A stretch of DNA of 64,000 bases from Clavelina lepadiformis. Its lineage: Eukaryota > Chordata > Ascidiacea > Aplousobranchia > Clavelinidae. Made by a program: the position numbers and the translations under genes. Location of the stretch: contig NC_135242.1 of the NCBI RefSeq assembly GCF_947623445.1, positions 18,910,001 to 18,974,000 of the forward strand, written 5' to 3'. The notes below the pieces were generated by a model. That model did not search any database, was not told where the DNA came from, and saw nothing but the letters and a program-made list of their open reading frames with translations. Numbering within the stretch: position 1 is the stretch's first letter; every line of letters starts with the position of its first letter. Positions 1 to 13,600 of this stretch are shown piece by piece.

Positions 1-1206
1 TCTCAGAGGCATCGCCCACAACCTACAATTTGCGCAATAAACTTCCTTGTTTGTCAAATAACAGCTTGTGTAAATTTTAGTGCCCATATTATGTAGTGTC
101 ATATGTGTTTTGCAGTGAACGTCTTTTAATGTTGTTACTCGTATTTCTCGTATTTCCGGAAATATTTCTGTTTATTTCAATAAACGTTTCAATGTGTATT
201 GAAATAAAAAACAATTTTGTTAAAAACAAAGGAAATAGTTACAAACAAATATTTACTTTACATATCATATACTACCGAGTTTAAAATTTTGACCTTTTGA
301 CGGCCAATTTGTCGCCGGTTAATTTGATCGCCGGCCAATTTATCGACGGTTAATTTGATCGCCGGCCAGTTTATGTCACAGTCAGTTTGTCTGCGGTCAA
401 TTTACGTCACGTTCAGTTGACCCCGGTGAGTTTGTTCGCGGCCACTTTCCCGCGGCCATATGTCGTGCTCCCGTGATATGCAATGGTAGTTGCAGAATGC
501 AGTTCCAATTGTGATAAACTATGATAATTGTTCGAACGTTGGGGGGACATATCTCCCTGTCCACACCTGAAACGAAGTCCCTGGACTCTCAGCGGTTGTG
601 GAATCCTGGCGCGCTCGTAAACATAACGGAATATTCTGAATCTTTGTTATGCCAGATTTTCGCATTCACGGTGAACGACGGTACCAGAACAAGTTAAGTA
701 AGTTCATTTCCATTTTTTCAGTTAATCTTTTTAGCATAAAGTACAGTAGTGACTTAATTGCTTGTATGCAACAGAAACTTTGATTGCAATTTAGCTGACG
801 TATACTGTATTTGGATTTATAATATGTAGGCCTATTTGTATTGGCTATACCTGGATTTTTTGAACGATTCGGTTTCGACAATTCTAGTTCATAATCGTAA
901 TTAAAGATATAGGTGTCATATAACTTTATACACAACATGTTACTGCGAAAGACAGATAATAATTTGTAAATGTTTATATTTACTTTTAAGATAGTTGGAT
1001 GCTGGTATATTCGTCTCTCTAAATAACAAATGTTACTCGAACGCAACCCGTTTGCAAGCTCCTCTTTGCCTTGCTTTGCTATAGGCTATATTTTGTTGAT
1101 TGACTGCGTTTCTTCGTGAAACTGCGTTTCTTTACGGTGTTACAGTTTTGTTGTTTGTTTTAAGTTGTAATTTCTTTTTGTTGCTCTGTTGCTTTCTTCT
1201 AAAATC
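1..1206. other. Non-coding flank upstream of the SLCO gene
   Basis: No convincing exon is seen on either strand. Open frames here (for example 96-284 + and 666-1046 -) lack family resemblance and splice context. The stretch holds the degenerate tandem array at about 298-475, listed separately. It presumably also contains the promoter of the transporter gene that starts at 1279, but no motif decides a start site. Confidence 0.5.
298..475. repeat. Degenerate 15-16 bp tandem array
   Basis: About eleven imperfect copies of a unit close to GGCCAATTTGTCGCC, alternating with GGTTAATTTGATCGC, run head to tail. The first four are well kept and later ones drift. The design (short units alternating AATTT with TCGC-like cores) recalls the arms of the foldback element at 3167-4212, but the unit differs and no opposing arm is visible here. 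It may be one arm of a related element or a simple minisatellite. Confidence 0.7.
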
Positions 1207-1278
1207 TAAATTATACTTCTGTTAGTCAGCTAAATTATACTTCTGTTAGTCAGCTAAATTATACTTCTGTTAGTCAGC
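1207..1278 (+). repeat. Three exact 24-bp tandem repeats abutting the SLCO start codon
   Basis: The unit TAAATTATACTTCTGTTAGT followed by CAGC occurs three times without a mismatch (1207-1230, 1231-1254, 1255-1278), and the last copy ends directly at the ATG at 1279. If the start call is right, the repeats form the 5' leader. Each unit begins with an in-frame TAA, so the coding frame cannot extend upstream. Each also ends in CAG, so each copy offers a possible splice acceptor. Confidence 0.85.
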
Positions 1279-4200
1279 ATGTCCTATATTGACAGCTCTC
1301 AACCTTCACAAAGTAGCGGATTTAGACGAAGATCAAGGATAAGAAATGCAAGCGATGTTCTTAGTCCTAGGGGAAAGGCGGATGTATTTCTCATTTTATC
1401 TCCGTCTAAAGATAGCTTACCGTTTACTGAGCTGATCAAACCTAAAACTGCAGAAAGCTTCATCGTTAGATTTGTTGTTTGCCTCGTGTTTATGAATATG
1501 TTTGTAGGTATGCTTCAATACTCGATTAAGGTAAACTTTGAGAACAGTATTTGGAAGATGGATGTGTTTTGTGCTTTATTTGACGTATGTATTGCAGAAA
1601 AAGATATATTTCAAAAATATTAATAGGCCGAAAGATACACTTCAATACTTTTGACTACTTCATATCCAATGCTTAGATATTGAAAGACTGAATTTCTTGA
1701 GCTGAACTATTACCTCATTATCTAGACATACGCAACTACGATCGAGCGCAGATACGGTTTGTCCGGGTCTACAATAGGACTATTTGTTGCTGGAAGCGAC
1801 TTCGGGCATTTGCTTTCGCTTATACCTGCAACTCTAGCTGCATCGCGTTTCTCAAGGTAAAGTAAGCTACAACAAACTAGCCTGTTCGATCCAGTTTAGC
1901 AGCACGTAAACGTGTAATTTGTGTGAAATGTGTTGCATTTTCACAAAACCTATTTTCCCTTCTCGCAAGGCCATGGATAATGGCTATTGCAGGTATAGCA
2001 ATGGTAATTGGTGGGATCTTGTGCTGTCTCCCTCATTTTCTGTGTGGGATCTATGTTCCTGTCCTTCACGTGGCTTCAAACATCAGCCAAGAACAACCTA
2101 TTTCACCCTATATTCCACAGTTATGCGAACCAGTGAGTGGACATATTTTGGCATATGTCATGCCATGCAAGTTTTAACACCCAGGTCATTTGTACGGTTG
2201 AAATTAAGTTGTAAAATAACTGCAAATTAATGCTCGTGGCAATCACATTGACTTTCGTCATTTTTCAAATCCTTTTATCTTGCGAATTAGAAGGTGAAAC
2301 GATTAGTCAAGTTTTCATAACCAAATATGGAACTTTTTTCAGGAAAAGGCTCATGTGATAGAAGATATGGAGAATGTTACCCATTCGTCTGAAGTTGCCG
2401 GCGTCAAAAATTACCAAGCGTAAATTTAGTTGTAAAAAGCAAACTTATTGTAGCTAGATGAAAAATACGTTCTACACATACCTGTATTTTTAGTATACTT
2501 GATGAACCCCAGAACCCCATTTGCACTAAAACTTGGATAAAAGCTGTCTTCTTTTGTTCAACGTTCTTGATTGGCTTCGGCGCTGGTCCTGTGACGACGT
2601 TGTATTTCTCATATATCGATGACTTCTCACCACGTCAAAAGTCACCTCTTTACATTGGTTACACTTTGTTTTTTTCCATTTTCGAAATAACTAACGGAAG
2701 ATAATTGGAACGTCTAAAATCAATATATTTAGAACATGATAAATTTATTGAACATACTATTCATTGCTTTTTGTTACGCTTTCAGCCCTTGTGCAGATGT
2801 TTTCAATAGTTGGCGTCGTGGCTAGTTATGGAGTGGCCGGAATAATCAGCAAATTATATGTTGACATAGGTATTACAATTAATAGTAGAAAAACTAGTCC
2901 TCCACGAGTATTTAAGTCAGACGATGACAACTGCAAAATTTTCTGCTTTACAGGACGAGTTTCTCCACACAGTAAACTACTTGAGCCCGGCGATGTTCAG
3001 TGGGTCGGAGCCTGGTGGCTTGGATTTATCATCTCCTCCATAGGAGTTCTTTTCACCAGCGTTCCGCTTATGTTTTTTCATGATAAAGTAAATCAGAAAA
3101 GTGGTGTCGCTCAACTTGTTTGTGAAGAGGGTTCAGGTGCAATAAGTTACTAGTGTTATATTGTCACGTGACGCGACACCTTATCGAAAGACACTTTATC
3201 GAACGACACTTAATCGAACGACACTTTATCGAAAGACACTTAATCGAACGACACCTGATCGAAACGACACCTGATCGAAACGACAGTTGATCGAACGACA
3301 CTTTATCGAACCGAAAGTTGATCAAACGACACTTTATCGAACCGACAGTTCAAGCAAGATTTTTGCGTGTTTCTCAAACATTGAAACAATGGGTCATTGT
3401 GATGTTCAGCTATCTGTCCATGTTTGTTTGATAAAGTTGGATTTTGTAATTTTTGAGATATTGTGATATTTATATAATTTTGCTCTCTCTCCGCATTGAA
3501 ACGTATTACTCATTTACGCACCAATAACTTGACTAACTATTCTTTTTCGTTCTCTTTTCACAGCGGGGGCGCGGCGTAACAAGAAGAATTTATAAAAATG
3601 TGTCACTTTTAGAAATACCTAATTTACACTAAATTCACTTTCTTTAGTTTTACAATTATGATGTATACAGGAAGCCAGATGATGTTTCTACTAACCTGTA
3701 ATAATCTCATCAGTCTACGACGCATAGGTTTCTAGGTTACTTTCGTACTTAGTAATTCTCGTGCGTATTCTTGTGGTATCTTATTAATATGTGGGCGGGC
3801 CGGCCGGCCGCCATGCGAAATCGAACACTTTATGATACAAATATAAAATATAGATATAAAATATAAATCGTCAACTTTATGATATATACATCACAATTCA
3901 TTAATGCACACCATTACAAAGACCGCACATCACAATGGCTCATTGTTTCAATGTTTGAGAAACACGCAAAAATCTTGCTTGAACTGTCGGTTCGATAAAG
4001 TGTCGTTCGATCAACTGTCGTTTTGATTAACTGTCGGTTCGATAAAGTGTCGTTCGATCAGCTGTCGTTTCGATAAAGTGTCGTTCGATCAACTGTCGGC
4101 TCGATTAACTGTCGTTCGATAAAGTGTCTTTCGATCAGCTGTCGTTTCGATCAGGTGTCGTTCGATAAAGTGTCTTTCGATAAAGTGTCTTTCGATAAGG

Positions 4201-7200
4201 TGTCGTAGTACCATATTGTCATAACATGCACCAAAATCTTTTTTTATACATGTTTATACCACATAAGCATGATATATACAGCATAGAATTTGTAGAACAT
4301 TCATACTGTACTGTATGAGAAGATAAAAACTCTTATGATTTATAGAACAGCAAAACGTACAAAATAATCTCCATCACAAAAATGAACAATGTCATCAAAT
4401 GAAAAATCCATTGCGAACTCCAAAGTACAAAGTTTATCCGGCTAATAAAGGCTAGTTTTTTACAAATACTTTGTTATAGTAACTTTTCGAATAACTTTGA
4501 TAATTTTTCGTATGATTATATGCATGTTCGTTGTAACTAGGTTTAATTTAGTTATTAATGTCGCTAGATGTCGTTCATCCCTTCATACGTGTCCTTAAAA
4601 GCCCTGTGGTAATGATTACTCTCCTATCAACCATTGGTTGGCATATACAACCTCTCAGTAGTGGAACATTTGTCTTAAAATATTTGCAGCAAGATTTTGG
4701 GCTTTCTATATCCGCTTCAAGCATAATTGTAGGCAAGTATTTGTAATACTTCATTCAGCAGTAAAATGCCATAAACAATGAAACAATAAAATATCGAAAC
4801 TAAAACAACGTTTTTTCACAAAAGTGTGTCTGCATTTCATTTCATTTCTTTGTTAAAATATAAAGAAAATCTCCAGCTATAACATACGATGAGTAACCTT
4901 TATTCTCACCTGTATTTATACTCTATATATAGGCTACAATTTGCTACCTATACAGCGCTTGTAACATCAAATATAATTAAATGTTTTCAGGTACTATGAT
5001 ATGGGTACCGGCCTGTATCGCAATACCTTTGGGTGGATACATCAATTCCCAGCATTTAAATAATGTGAAAAGGATTTCTATTTTCATTACCGTTTGCATG
5101 TTGATTGGAAGCATATATTATCCCGCCGGTGAGTCATTTATGTCGCCCTATCGAAAGCTGCAGCATTAAATCGATGAAACATCACCTTTGATTCTTTTTA
5201 AACCTAACCAACCATGAAATTTTGTTCATTTCTTACACTACATGGTTTGAGTTAAAAACTTGACCTAATATCAAGACCAATTCCTGCCAGTGTTAAAATT
5301 GTGCGGTTTAAAAAGAATAAATTCTTTGACAAAAGTTTCAACAAATAGCGATATTAAGACGTATTTTAGAGCGACTCAATTTCCAACTGCAGGTTGCCCT
5401 GCACATAGCATTGTTGGTTTGACCAAAAACCCTTCCGATTTCCAAAACTGCAGCGCCTCCTGCAACTGTGATGTGAATGTGGAAGATTTTGATCCGGTTT
5501 GTGGATCGGATGGACTAACTTACTTCAGTCCTTGCCGGGCCGGATGTAAATCTTTGGATTCCCGGGACCAACCTGTAAGCATCTGCTGGATTGATTACAC
5601 TTTTTCACTATGTCTATTCTTACATATTGAAAATGCATCATTAACATTATACGGTCACAAGCCAGTGAAGAACGTATATAGCAAATATTATACATAAACT
5701 TTCCACGTTTTGTGTGTAGTTTGTATGTCCGAATACTGTATTATGACAGGCTATTTGTTATATATCATGATATTTTTCTTTCTCAACAAAAAAACATTTT
5801 TACCGCTTGTATTGTAGTTACACCATTTCCGTTTCATTAATTATTATCGTTTTAGCTATTTGATAACTGCTCCTGCGTTGGAATATTTAAATTTGATTCG
5901 CCAAACACCACAGATTTCTACGCTGTCAATGGATTTTGCAGTCACTCGTGAGTATCCAATGAAAGAAATGTTTGAAATGTTAATGTTTAAAATGTATATT
6001 TTGTTATATAGTATTAAGTGACCCAAAATATCTACTTTTGTAACCAGGCTGTGATTTTTAATGCTGGTTTCGGTCACCAGGAACTTATTTTCAGATGCAG
6101 TCGCGGTGAATTATTGGGATTTATTGGAAACTTCCTGATTCGTGTTTTTGTTATAAGTCTCACATTTGTGCCCTTCAGCATATTTGTAATGCGCAGCGTG
6201 AGACAAAATGACAAAGCCGTCGCCATCGCTCTGAAGGACATCGTTGCGAAATTACTTGGTAGGTTCCACTGCATGTGTCCATAACGGATAACGGCTTTTA
6301 AACTTTAAGTAAGTCTGCTAAATTCCAATTGACAAGTGAGCCAGTCACGCAGACACGGATTAAATTTTGATGGTTACGTTCTTGCAAAATGCTGCCAGAC
6401 TAAATAATTGTTAACCTTCCTTAATTCTTTCTTTATTTAGGTGAAATACCTGGAAGCTTATTGGCAGGAAAACTTTTCGACTCTTGTTGTCTGTTTTGGT
6501 CAAACGAACAGGCTTGTCAACTTTACGACCTAGACAGACTACGCGTGCGGTAAGACAACTGAAAATACTGTATCATCTGCATGCTGTATAAATTATTAAA
6601 ATCCGAGTGTTATCAGTGGAAAGCAACCCTCGTTAGGTTTCCGCATTTGGTTGTAAGCCGCGGTTCGGCGCCACCTAGGTTAATATGAACCTCTTAAACC
6701 GCATACCTTGAAGTAGTCCTGTTCGCCAAACATTTCAAACGATTGTCTATACTGCACTTTTGATGTATCATACACTCGGTGATTTTCGATACAAGATTTT
6801 CTTTGCGTTCTTTAACATAGTCGACATTCAAAACGCTTGAAGGGTGCTATAAAAATGTTTCGCATGACGCCAAAGAATGTGCGTTTGATCCGTGCAAAAA
6901 TTGTACTGCTGGTGTAGGTTATGGACTTCCTGTTTTTCGAATTAGGTTGTAATTTTATTCGTTGCTAGAATCTTTATGGCGTCATCGTGTATACCGTAGT
7001 CTTGCTGCGTGTAAGCGTGACATCTGTCAAAATTTGTATTTATTGCTTGGGACATATTTTTTTCTGAGTCACGAAAGACTGACAACGAAGACAGCATCGA
7101 AGCTAATATTAACTTTTCTGACTGTCTCAGCCAGCAGTCATTGATCTTCTAAAAGTCATTCACGCAGCTCGCGTATGGCAACAGTTGCCGCACGTTGTTC

Positions 7201-7534
7201 GAATTGCTTTTGTCGCATGAATCACAGTTAACGTTTAAGAGAAGCATAAGGTGACTACTTTGCTTCCATCGTGTGTCAAATCTGCGTGGTTACAAGAAAT
7301 TGTTACGGTTAGTTACTGAATAAGCAAAAACGTCGAAAAAGCGCTTTTTATACCGTTCAATGCACACGCAGATACTTTATGCTCAATGTCATACCATCAG
7401 TGGTTGCTGTGATAGCATTTTGGACATCGCTTCTGGTTTTGAAAAGAGATAGCAAGCAGCAGATACAAATCCCTGAACTCATCGTAAACGACGTGTCAGG
7501 TGAGGTCAAAGCATTTAAATTATTCGTATTGTAG
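1279..7534 (+). CDS. Organic anion transporting polypeptide (SLCO/OATP family)
   Basis: Plasma-membrane, sodium-independent uptake transporter of the SLCO family, predicted at about 677 residues with 12 membrane spans, the normal family size. Exons, all phase-consistent: 1279-1530, 1726-1856, 1970-2132, 2343-2419, 2494-2657, 2786-2869, 2954-3087, 4552-4732, 4991-5128, 5393-5574, 5856-5947, 6095-6258, 6441-6549, 7372-7534. Visible signatures are YIDDFSPRQKSPLYI in the first half, the superfamily motif WVGAWWLGF from about residue 307, and a large extracellular Kazal-like domain (about residues 442-500) with DPVCGSDGLTYFSPC. The start is the ATG directly after an in-frame stop-containing repeat. 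The last exon is read through to a TAG with AATAAA 63 bases on; a GTGAGG donor at 7500 could instead lead to a further exon. The intron after exon 8 uses a GC donor. The specific SLCO subfamily and substrate cannot be told. Confidence 0.93.
3167..4212. mobile_element. Foldback (long inverted-repeat) DNA element in SLCO intron 7
   Basis: The two arms are inverted copies of each other. Each is a tandem array of about 17-bp units built from TTATCGAACGACAC-like and TGATCGAAACGACAG-like cores: left arm about 3174-3345, right arm about 3975-4205. Inside the arrays the arms continue as a unique inverted repeat (about 3345-3405 and 3938-3980, including TTGCGTGTTTCTCAAACATT on the left). The 9-bp direct repeat ATATTGTCA flanks the element at 3158-3166 and 4213-4221. 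Array-built arms plus 9-bp target duplications match the foldback/Mutator-like style. The roughly 530-bp centre has no open frame, so the element is non-autonomous. Confidence 0.88.
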
Positions 7535-7596
7535 CCGATAAAGTTAGCTGGTTAAATTTAATATGGTCATCTGATTAAGATAAGATAATATGATAG

Positions 7597-7602
7597 AATA
7601 AA
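7597..7602 (+). promoter_or_regulatory. Poly(A) signal of the SLCO gene
   Basis: AATAAA lies 63 bases past the TAG at 7532-7534. Its position supports the read-through of the last exon to that stop. Confidence 0.6.
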
Positions 7603-10600
7603 TATTAGTTATATGCGCTATAAAGACGATTTGGGCAGCTGTTACTCACCTGTTACCCAGACTGTTGTCTTTACAAAACTACATATACGTAAGTCAAAAC
7701 TCAAACGAATTAAGACACAAGACGGCCAGATAAGTCCCCAAAAGGGCAACGTAGACTACAATGGACTTTTTTGTAGCTCTTTTGGTGAGTAGGCGGGTAA
7801 CGCCATTTTGTGGCCTACCAGAAATTAACGCCCTGTATGCTGCTTGGGATGTGAAGGCAGTGAGAATTTAAAACGGTTTTCCTATTTTTGCAGATTTGCG
7901 TTGCGAGGACTAATTCTTTACAAAATTATACTATTTCTTTTTCGCAGCTCTGCTTATAAAAAATGTTGAGTTGTATATGTTTTTTTTGCAAATAAAAGTA
8001 CAGTGAAAACTTACAATCCATGACATATTGGCATTCAGTAATCCACTGTAATTGTTCAAAAATTCAAAAACTTCCTGATTCCACGTTTCTTTGTTTGGGC
8101 TCCAGAAACTTGAATTTTGCACGATTACATAGCTATGTGTGAATAGTCTTCAGCTTCTTTAAAAGTAAATGTTTAACATAAACCCCTGCTTTGAACAATA
8201 AACCGCTACAATTCGAAGAAAACTTGTTGAAGGTCTGAACTGATTAGGGATAGACCGATAACCATAAAGAAATCGAAGATCCCAACGAATACGGATACAA
8301 TATTATCCAGAAACGTATGAATTTTTGTGAGAAAGGATGATGTAAGTCAGTTTGATTAGCCTACCTATAGGCCAAGCACAGCCAACATTTCCAGAAATAA
8401 AGATTATAGCTTATATACCAAGAGTGAAAGTTTTCAATACCTTTTTTGAAACAAAACAAACAGTTTAGCGTTTGTAAGCAAAATTTTATCTTTTGGTGCT
8501 GATAGGCTACGAATAGATTCGGTATTCGTTTGCGTCTACCGACATAATATTCGTGTTCGCACGAACCTAAGTAAATTTCCACGCGGCTCATCCCTAGAAT
8601 TGATATGTAAATTTTTGCCACATTACGTAACGGTCACGAGTTCTTTGCTACGTATATCCTTCCCGTCTTCAACTAAGGTTTAGTTACTAAACCTACTGTC
8701 GTCTAAGTGCCGGGGTCATTTGTATAGTCATTAGTCAGTTTCCACTTCCAGCAGATTCGTGTATTATTCATTACTCGTATAAGCCTATTGGATCCCAAAG
8801 TAGCACCATCTTCATACCGAGTATGACACATTGAATACGACCGATATCCAACTGAAAATAGAAGAAAAATGCAAATGTCGGATGACCATATTCCCTGCAT
8901 TGATTTGCTCTTGGTCTAAATCCGTATGTGTAGGCAAAATGGCAATATTTATTTTTATTTGCTTTGTGTTTTGTATCATAGCAAACAATAACTTGAAAAT
9001 CTTGAAAAACTACGCGCAAATTTGTCAAGAGTATAATAACGTGCAATAAACAGTGTCAGTGTAAATATTTTGTAAAAAAAATTATTGCAAAAAACAATTT
9101 TTTATCCTAAGTGTTGTTGAAACTGTTCACACAAGCAATGGGTCCTTACAGTAGGCTAACATCAAACGCCGGAATAACTTCAATCAATAACAAAACTCCC
9201 AGCTCGACAATTTTGGCAATTTTTAATTTCATTCAACAGCCTGCTGTTGCCCAGAGTATAGCTTTCAAAATTTTACTTACAATAAATAACGGAATAAACC
9301 AATTAGCAATAAATATGACTGCTAAGTCTTGTTTTTGGTAGTGGGGTTGTTCCGATGTAGGTATATAAATTAAAGATTATATATGTATAGTGTTCTAATA
9401 CATGATTACTGTACATGTACTGTACTTGCTGATTACAAGGCCATGTACATTGTATGCGGTTCCCAAGCAACTTTGCAAAGGTTTCGTAATAGGGATTTCC
9501 CCATGTCCATTACTCACTGGAAGCCCTTTTGTTGGCAATCACTCATTCAGGAAACCAATTAGAGTTAGACGAACTGAGTTTTTATCCGTTTGATGGTAGC
9601 ACTGAGTGCAATCCATCATCACTGTGTATGCAATACATTGTCTTGACATCATCGACCTCAAGTTTGAAAGCTTATAATTATACTGGGAATAATTCATGTC
9701 CGTTGATAGCAGCATTCTGTGCCTGTTTTCGCCAAACATTGGCATTTAAATACAAGCCAACAATGGTTAGACGTCAGCGTCAATTATGTTTGACTAATTC
9801 AGCGTAGCCTACCAACCACCAACGTAATTATGCACTGAACATTAAATATTCACACCATCGAGCGGTCAGACGTAGACAAATGTGTTCCAGACAAAGAATT
9901 TCGAAGAGGTCAAAAGATCGCCTATGAGACGTTAATCAATTTTTTCTCTACTACAAGTTATGCTTACACAATATACATGTCATCCTGCTGACGTAAAGTG
10001 CTGTTTAGCAACGCTTGGTAAAGTGTACACTTGAAATAAAATAGGCCGAAACCTCTTGTGCTTAAAAGCGCTTTGCAGATATGGCAGCAGCAGCGATAAT
10101 AATAGTTGTTTGATGACTGACTAAGTGCATTTGTACCTAACCTAACCTTTTGGTTGAGCAAAGAGGTGGCCTTGACACAGAAGGTTACAAAGAAACTGCT
10201 TGGTTGGATTATAATAAAGTAGCTAACCAGTAACTTATCCATAGCAATTGGATGTATTTCAATATAATGTGTGCAATAAGGCAATACTAATATACCGAAG
10301 CTATTTTGAAGAATAGGAATATATGCTGCCCTATTTAGTAACATTGTTGTTGAAAATGCACAAACAAGAAGAAGATTGGAACCCAAAACTTCTGTATTGA
10401 AGTGCTGGGCAGAAATGGGATGTTGAAGCAAGCATTAAAGAATGAGGATTGTTTGTATTATTGCATCTACCTCCTTTCCATTGAAGCATTTTTGTACTAC
10501 CTCAACGGGCAGCTGGTGTATGTCACAGTTACTGGGTCTGAAGGAAACAATTCATTTAGGGGATATTAGGTATAGTTTTTTAAAGTTAATGTGGTATGTT

Positions 10601-13600
10601 TATTAGCAGAAATTTAAATACATGATGTATAAGATGCTTGGTTTTAGTTTATAAAGGGAAGTGAAACAATAAGTTACTAATTTTAGTTCAATGTTGATCA
10701 ACTTAAACGCAGATCAACTTTGTTTTACCAAAGAGCTACGGAGTGTGCCTAAGTACCAGTACAATGGTAAACTGATTAATAGTTTTTACTTTCCTTGACT
10801 ACATAGTGTGACCTCTATAATATCCAACGTATGTATGTATTTAATCCATAGGAAGTATTGAAAGGGCAAAAGTTTATCATGTTATGCTACATGCACTCCA
10901 TGCATGTTATTGTTATGGTTTAGAGCTATGCAGTGACTATCTTACCAATTTTGGAAAGAGGTTGTGTTTATATATAAACATAAACCATCTGTGAATTTAA
11001 ATAGTTAGAATCATTTTAGGGATACATTTAGTTTTTGGTCAAAAGTTTGAAGAGTTTTATTTGGGACGACAAAAACTAATTTTTGCAGAGTTGTAGACCA
11101 AAAAATAAGTGTGGAGATATTTATATGCAGTATATATATTTAATATTTGTCCAGAAAATGTTAAATTACTGATCTGATGAAGATGCCATTTTTTGCTCAT
11201 ATATTTAGCTTTTTTATGCATAAAGTACAGTATGTTGTGAAGTGCATATAAAATTGCGCGTATATAATTTTGTATCAAGTTGTTTTCATATAGGCCTACG
11301 ACTAAACTATTTGGCACGTCGTTACCTTCATAGCTTTTCTTATTGTATCTGCAAACAATAAACATCTTTAGTTATAAAGTACATCTTTACACAAATTTTA
11401 CACCTAATGTATATGTAACCAAGTCAATGTAATGTGGTTAATGTACAATCAATGCAAGAATCTGTGTTTGCAACGTTACTAAACACAAAATGGCTATGCT
11501 GGCAATTTTCAACACAAGCGTTAATGTTGCTTGAGAGCATAATATTTACTTATACCCATTAGCAATTACACACTTCATGACATAAGCCACTACGCGTATG
11601 GTATGTATGATATCTATGTTAGAATGAGACTTTATGATATAGATAAACAGCTTTTTTTAATTTTTTGAAAAATATGTTAGTATGTTTGCATAGACTACTA
11701 AAATGATGTAAGAGAGTGTCATTTTCTATTTTTAAAAGCCATCATATATATTATATAGACGGTGGCAATGCTTCAGAAACTTTTTTTATAATTCTACACC
11801 ATTTCTGCTTTTGATCAAAATTTTTAATGGCTAGTCAAGTCCTAGTCTGAAATTGTTGTTAGACAGAACTTGGAATGATTACCACTGAGACTTTTGTGCA
11901 TGAAAAAGCAAAAGAAGCCAGAAAGACTTTTTAGTATCTAAACTATCACACAATAAAATAATGAGAGCTATCTAAATAACTACATAAGTTAACAGTATAG
12001 CGAAACTTTCTGAAACTAGTGTGTAACCAGCAAACATTTGGTACACATCTGTACACGCTGTGATGATGGTCCATCCCAAAAAATTCCAGTTGATGGTTGA
12101 CAATTAGAGCTACTGGGTTATGGTATGTCACCATTGGACTTTTATTCAATACTTTTGAGTGTCTTAAATAGATCAATTCATAAACATTGATGGATTACTT
12201 CCTTGGTCAGGTTTTGTAAAATTTATGTTGTGCCATCTAACGTTTGTGGTAAATTTTTACCATAAGTCTCTGGTTGCTGACTAACCAGTAAATGCAGTAA
12301 CGGGCATTCAAATTTAGCTTAGTTTTTTGGAAGGCTTTCATGGGAGCTCATGAATTATTCATTGGTTACTGTCGGACAGAATTCAATTCTAAAGTGCAAT
12401 AAAGCGAAACCTGTTACGTCAAAACTGGCCATTGCAGCAGTATATTTCCGTATGACCATCACAACGGTCTAAGCATATAAAGAACTTTCTGTTTAAAGCC
12501 AGAAAAAAATCAATAAATATTGCTTCCACATCCACATTTGATTGCTGGAATGGCCTAATGCATTTGGACTTGTGGAGTAAGTGTCTCAGTGTGAGCGATT
12601 TATTTACGCAGCTGATAGTAATACACATTTCCATAGCCAAAATCTTTAAATTTAGTCACTTTTCCTTGTGGGCTTCCACATGCTGATTGTTAGAAATTGC
12701 AGTGAGTCAATGAGAGCAGCACATGCCTGCACACCCATTCTCTCCTAAAGATGACTTCGTTTTGAATGCTTTACCTTGTAACTGACAAGTTGGAAATGTG
12801 TAGTGACATTTGCAATAACGTAAATCTGCTGTTTGCAAATTTTAGACATGCCTATGTAATGTTGCAAAAAAAGCTTTTTAATTAAAGTTTAACTTGTTAT
12901 GAGACAATTTTCCAAAAGACATAAACAGCAGTTTCGTGAGCAGTCTTTAGTTTCATGATATTCTGTTGACATTTTTTTCATTGGACTAAGATAAATGTCC
13001 TTTTGTATCATGTGATTGAACTATTTGTTTAAGGCAGTGTATTGAGTAAAGTTTCAGTTTTAGTATTTGCACAGGCGCTTTTTTCAGCTTGCTTTAGTGC
13101 TTAAAACCTATAGTTCTTGTTTGTTACAGCCTGGCCACGAACAGGAATTATTGATTAATATGCAAAAACACCCTTAAACACATTGTAAAGAGCTATGGTC
13201 AATGGTTATACTATACAAGCAATACATTCATTCATGACATTTATAGAGCTGCAGAGTATTAAGTGATGATGTGTATAATTATTATAATGTATATATTACT
13301 ACATGCTATGAAGGAAGAACTATTAAGTGTTGAATCATGAAAACATCTGCATCTTCTTATTTCTCATTCATAGTTTTGTAAGATTTGTTGTCAAATGTAT
13401 CAGTCATTGAATATGATGTTGTGATTTTAAAAGCTGAATTACAAAGGTGCTCCTATTTTTGCTCTATAGCAAACGAATTGCATGCGGATCATAAGCTAGT
13501 TTTTTGTGGGTCTTCAAACAGGCTCATGTTAAAAACATACTATTATAAATTTACTTTTTTACATAAATGATGAAGTAACAGTTTTTGTGACGGAAATTTA

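Noticed and set aside
7931..8122. Minus-strand frame ending in a GTAAGT donor (SFWSPNKETWNQ)
   Set aside because: Looks exon-like but no upstream or downstream exon could be joined and no family is recognised.
9964..10431. 155-codon open frame on the minus strand
   Set aside because: No family resemblance, no splice partners, and composition fits AT-rich non-coding DNA.
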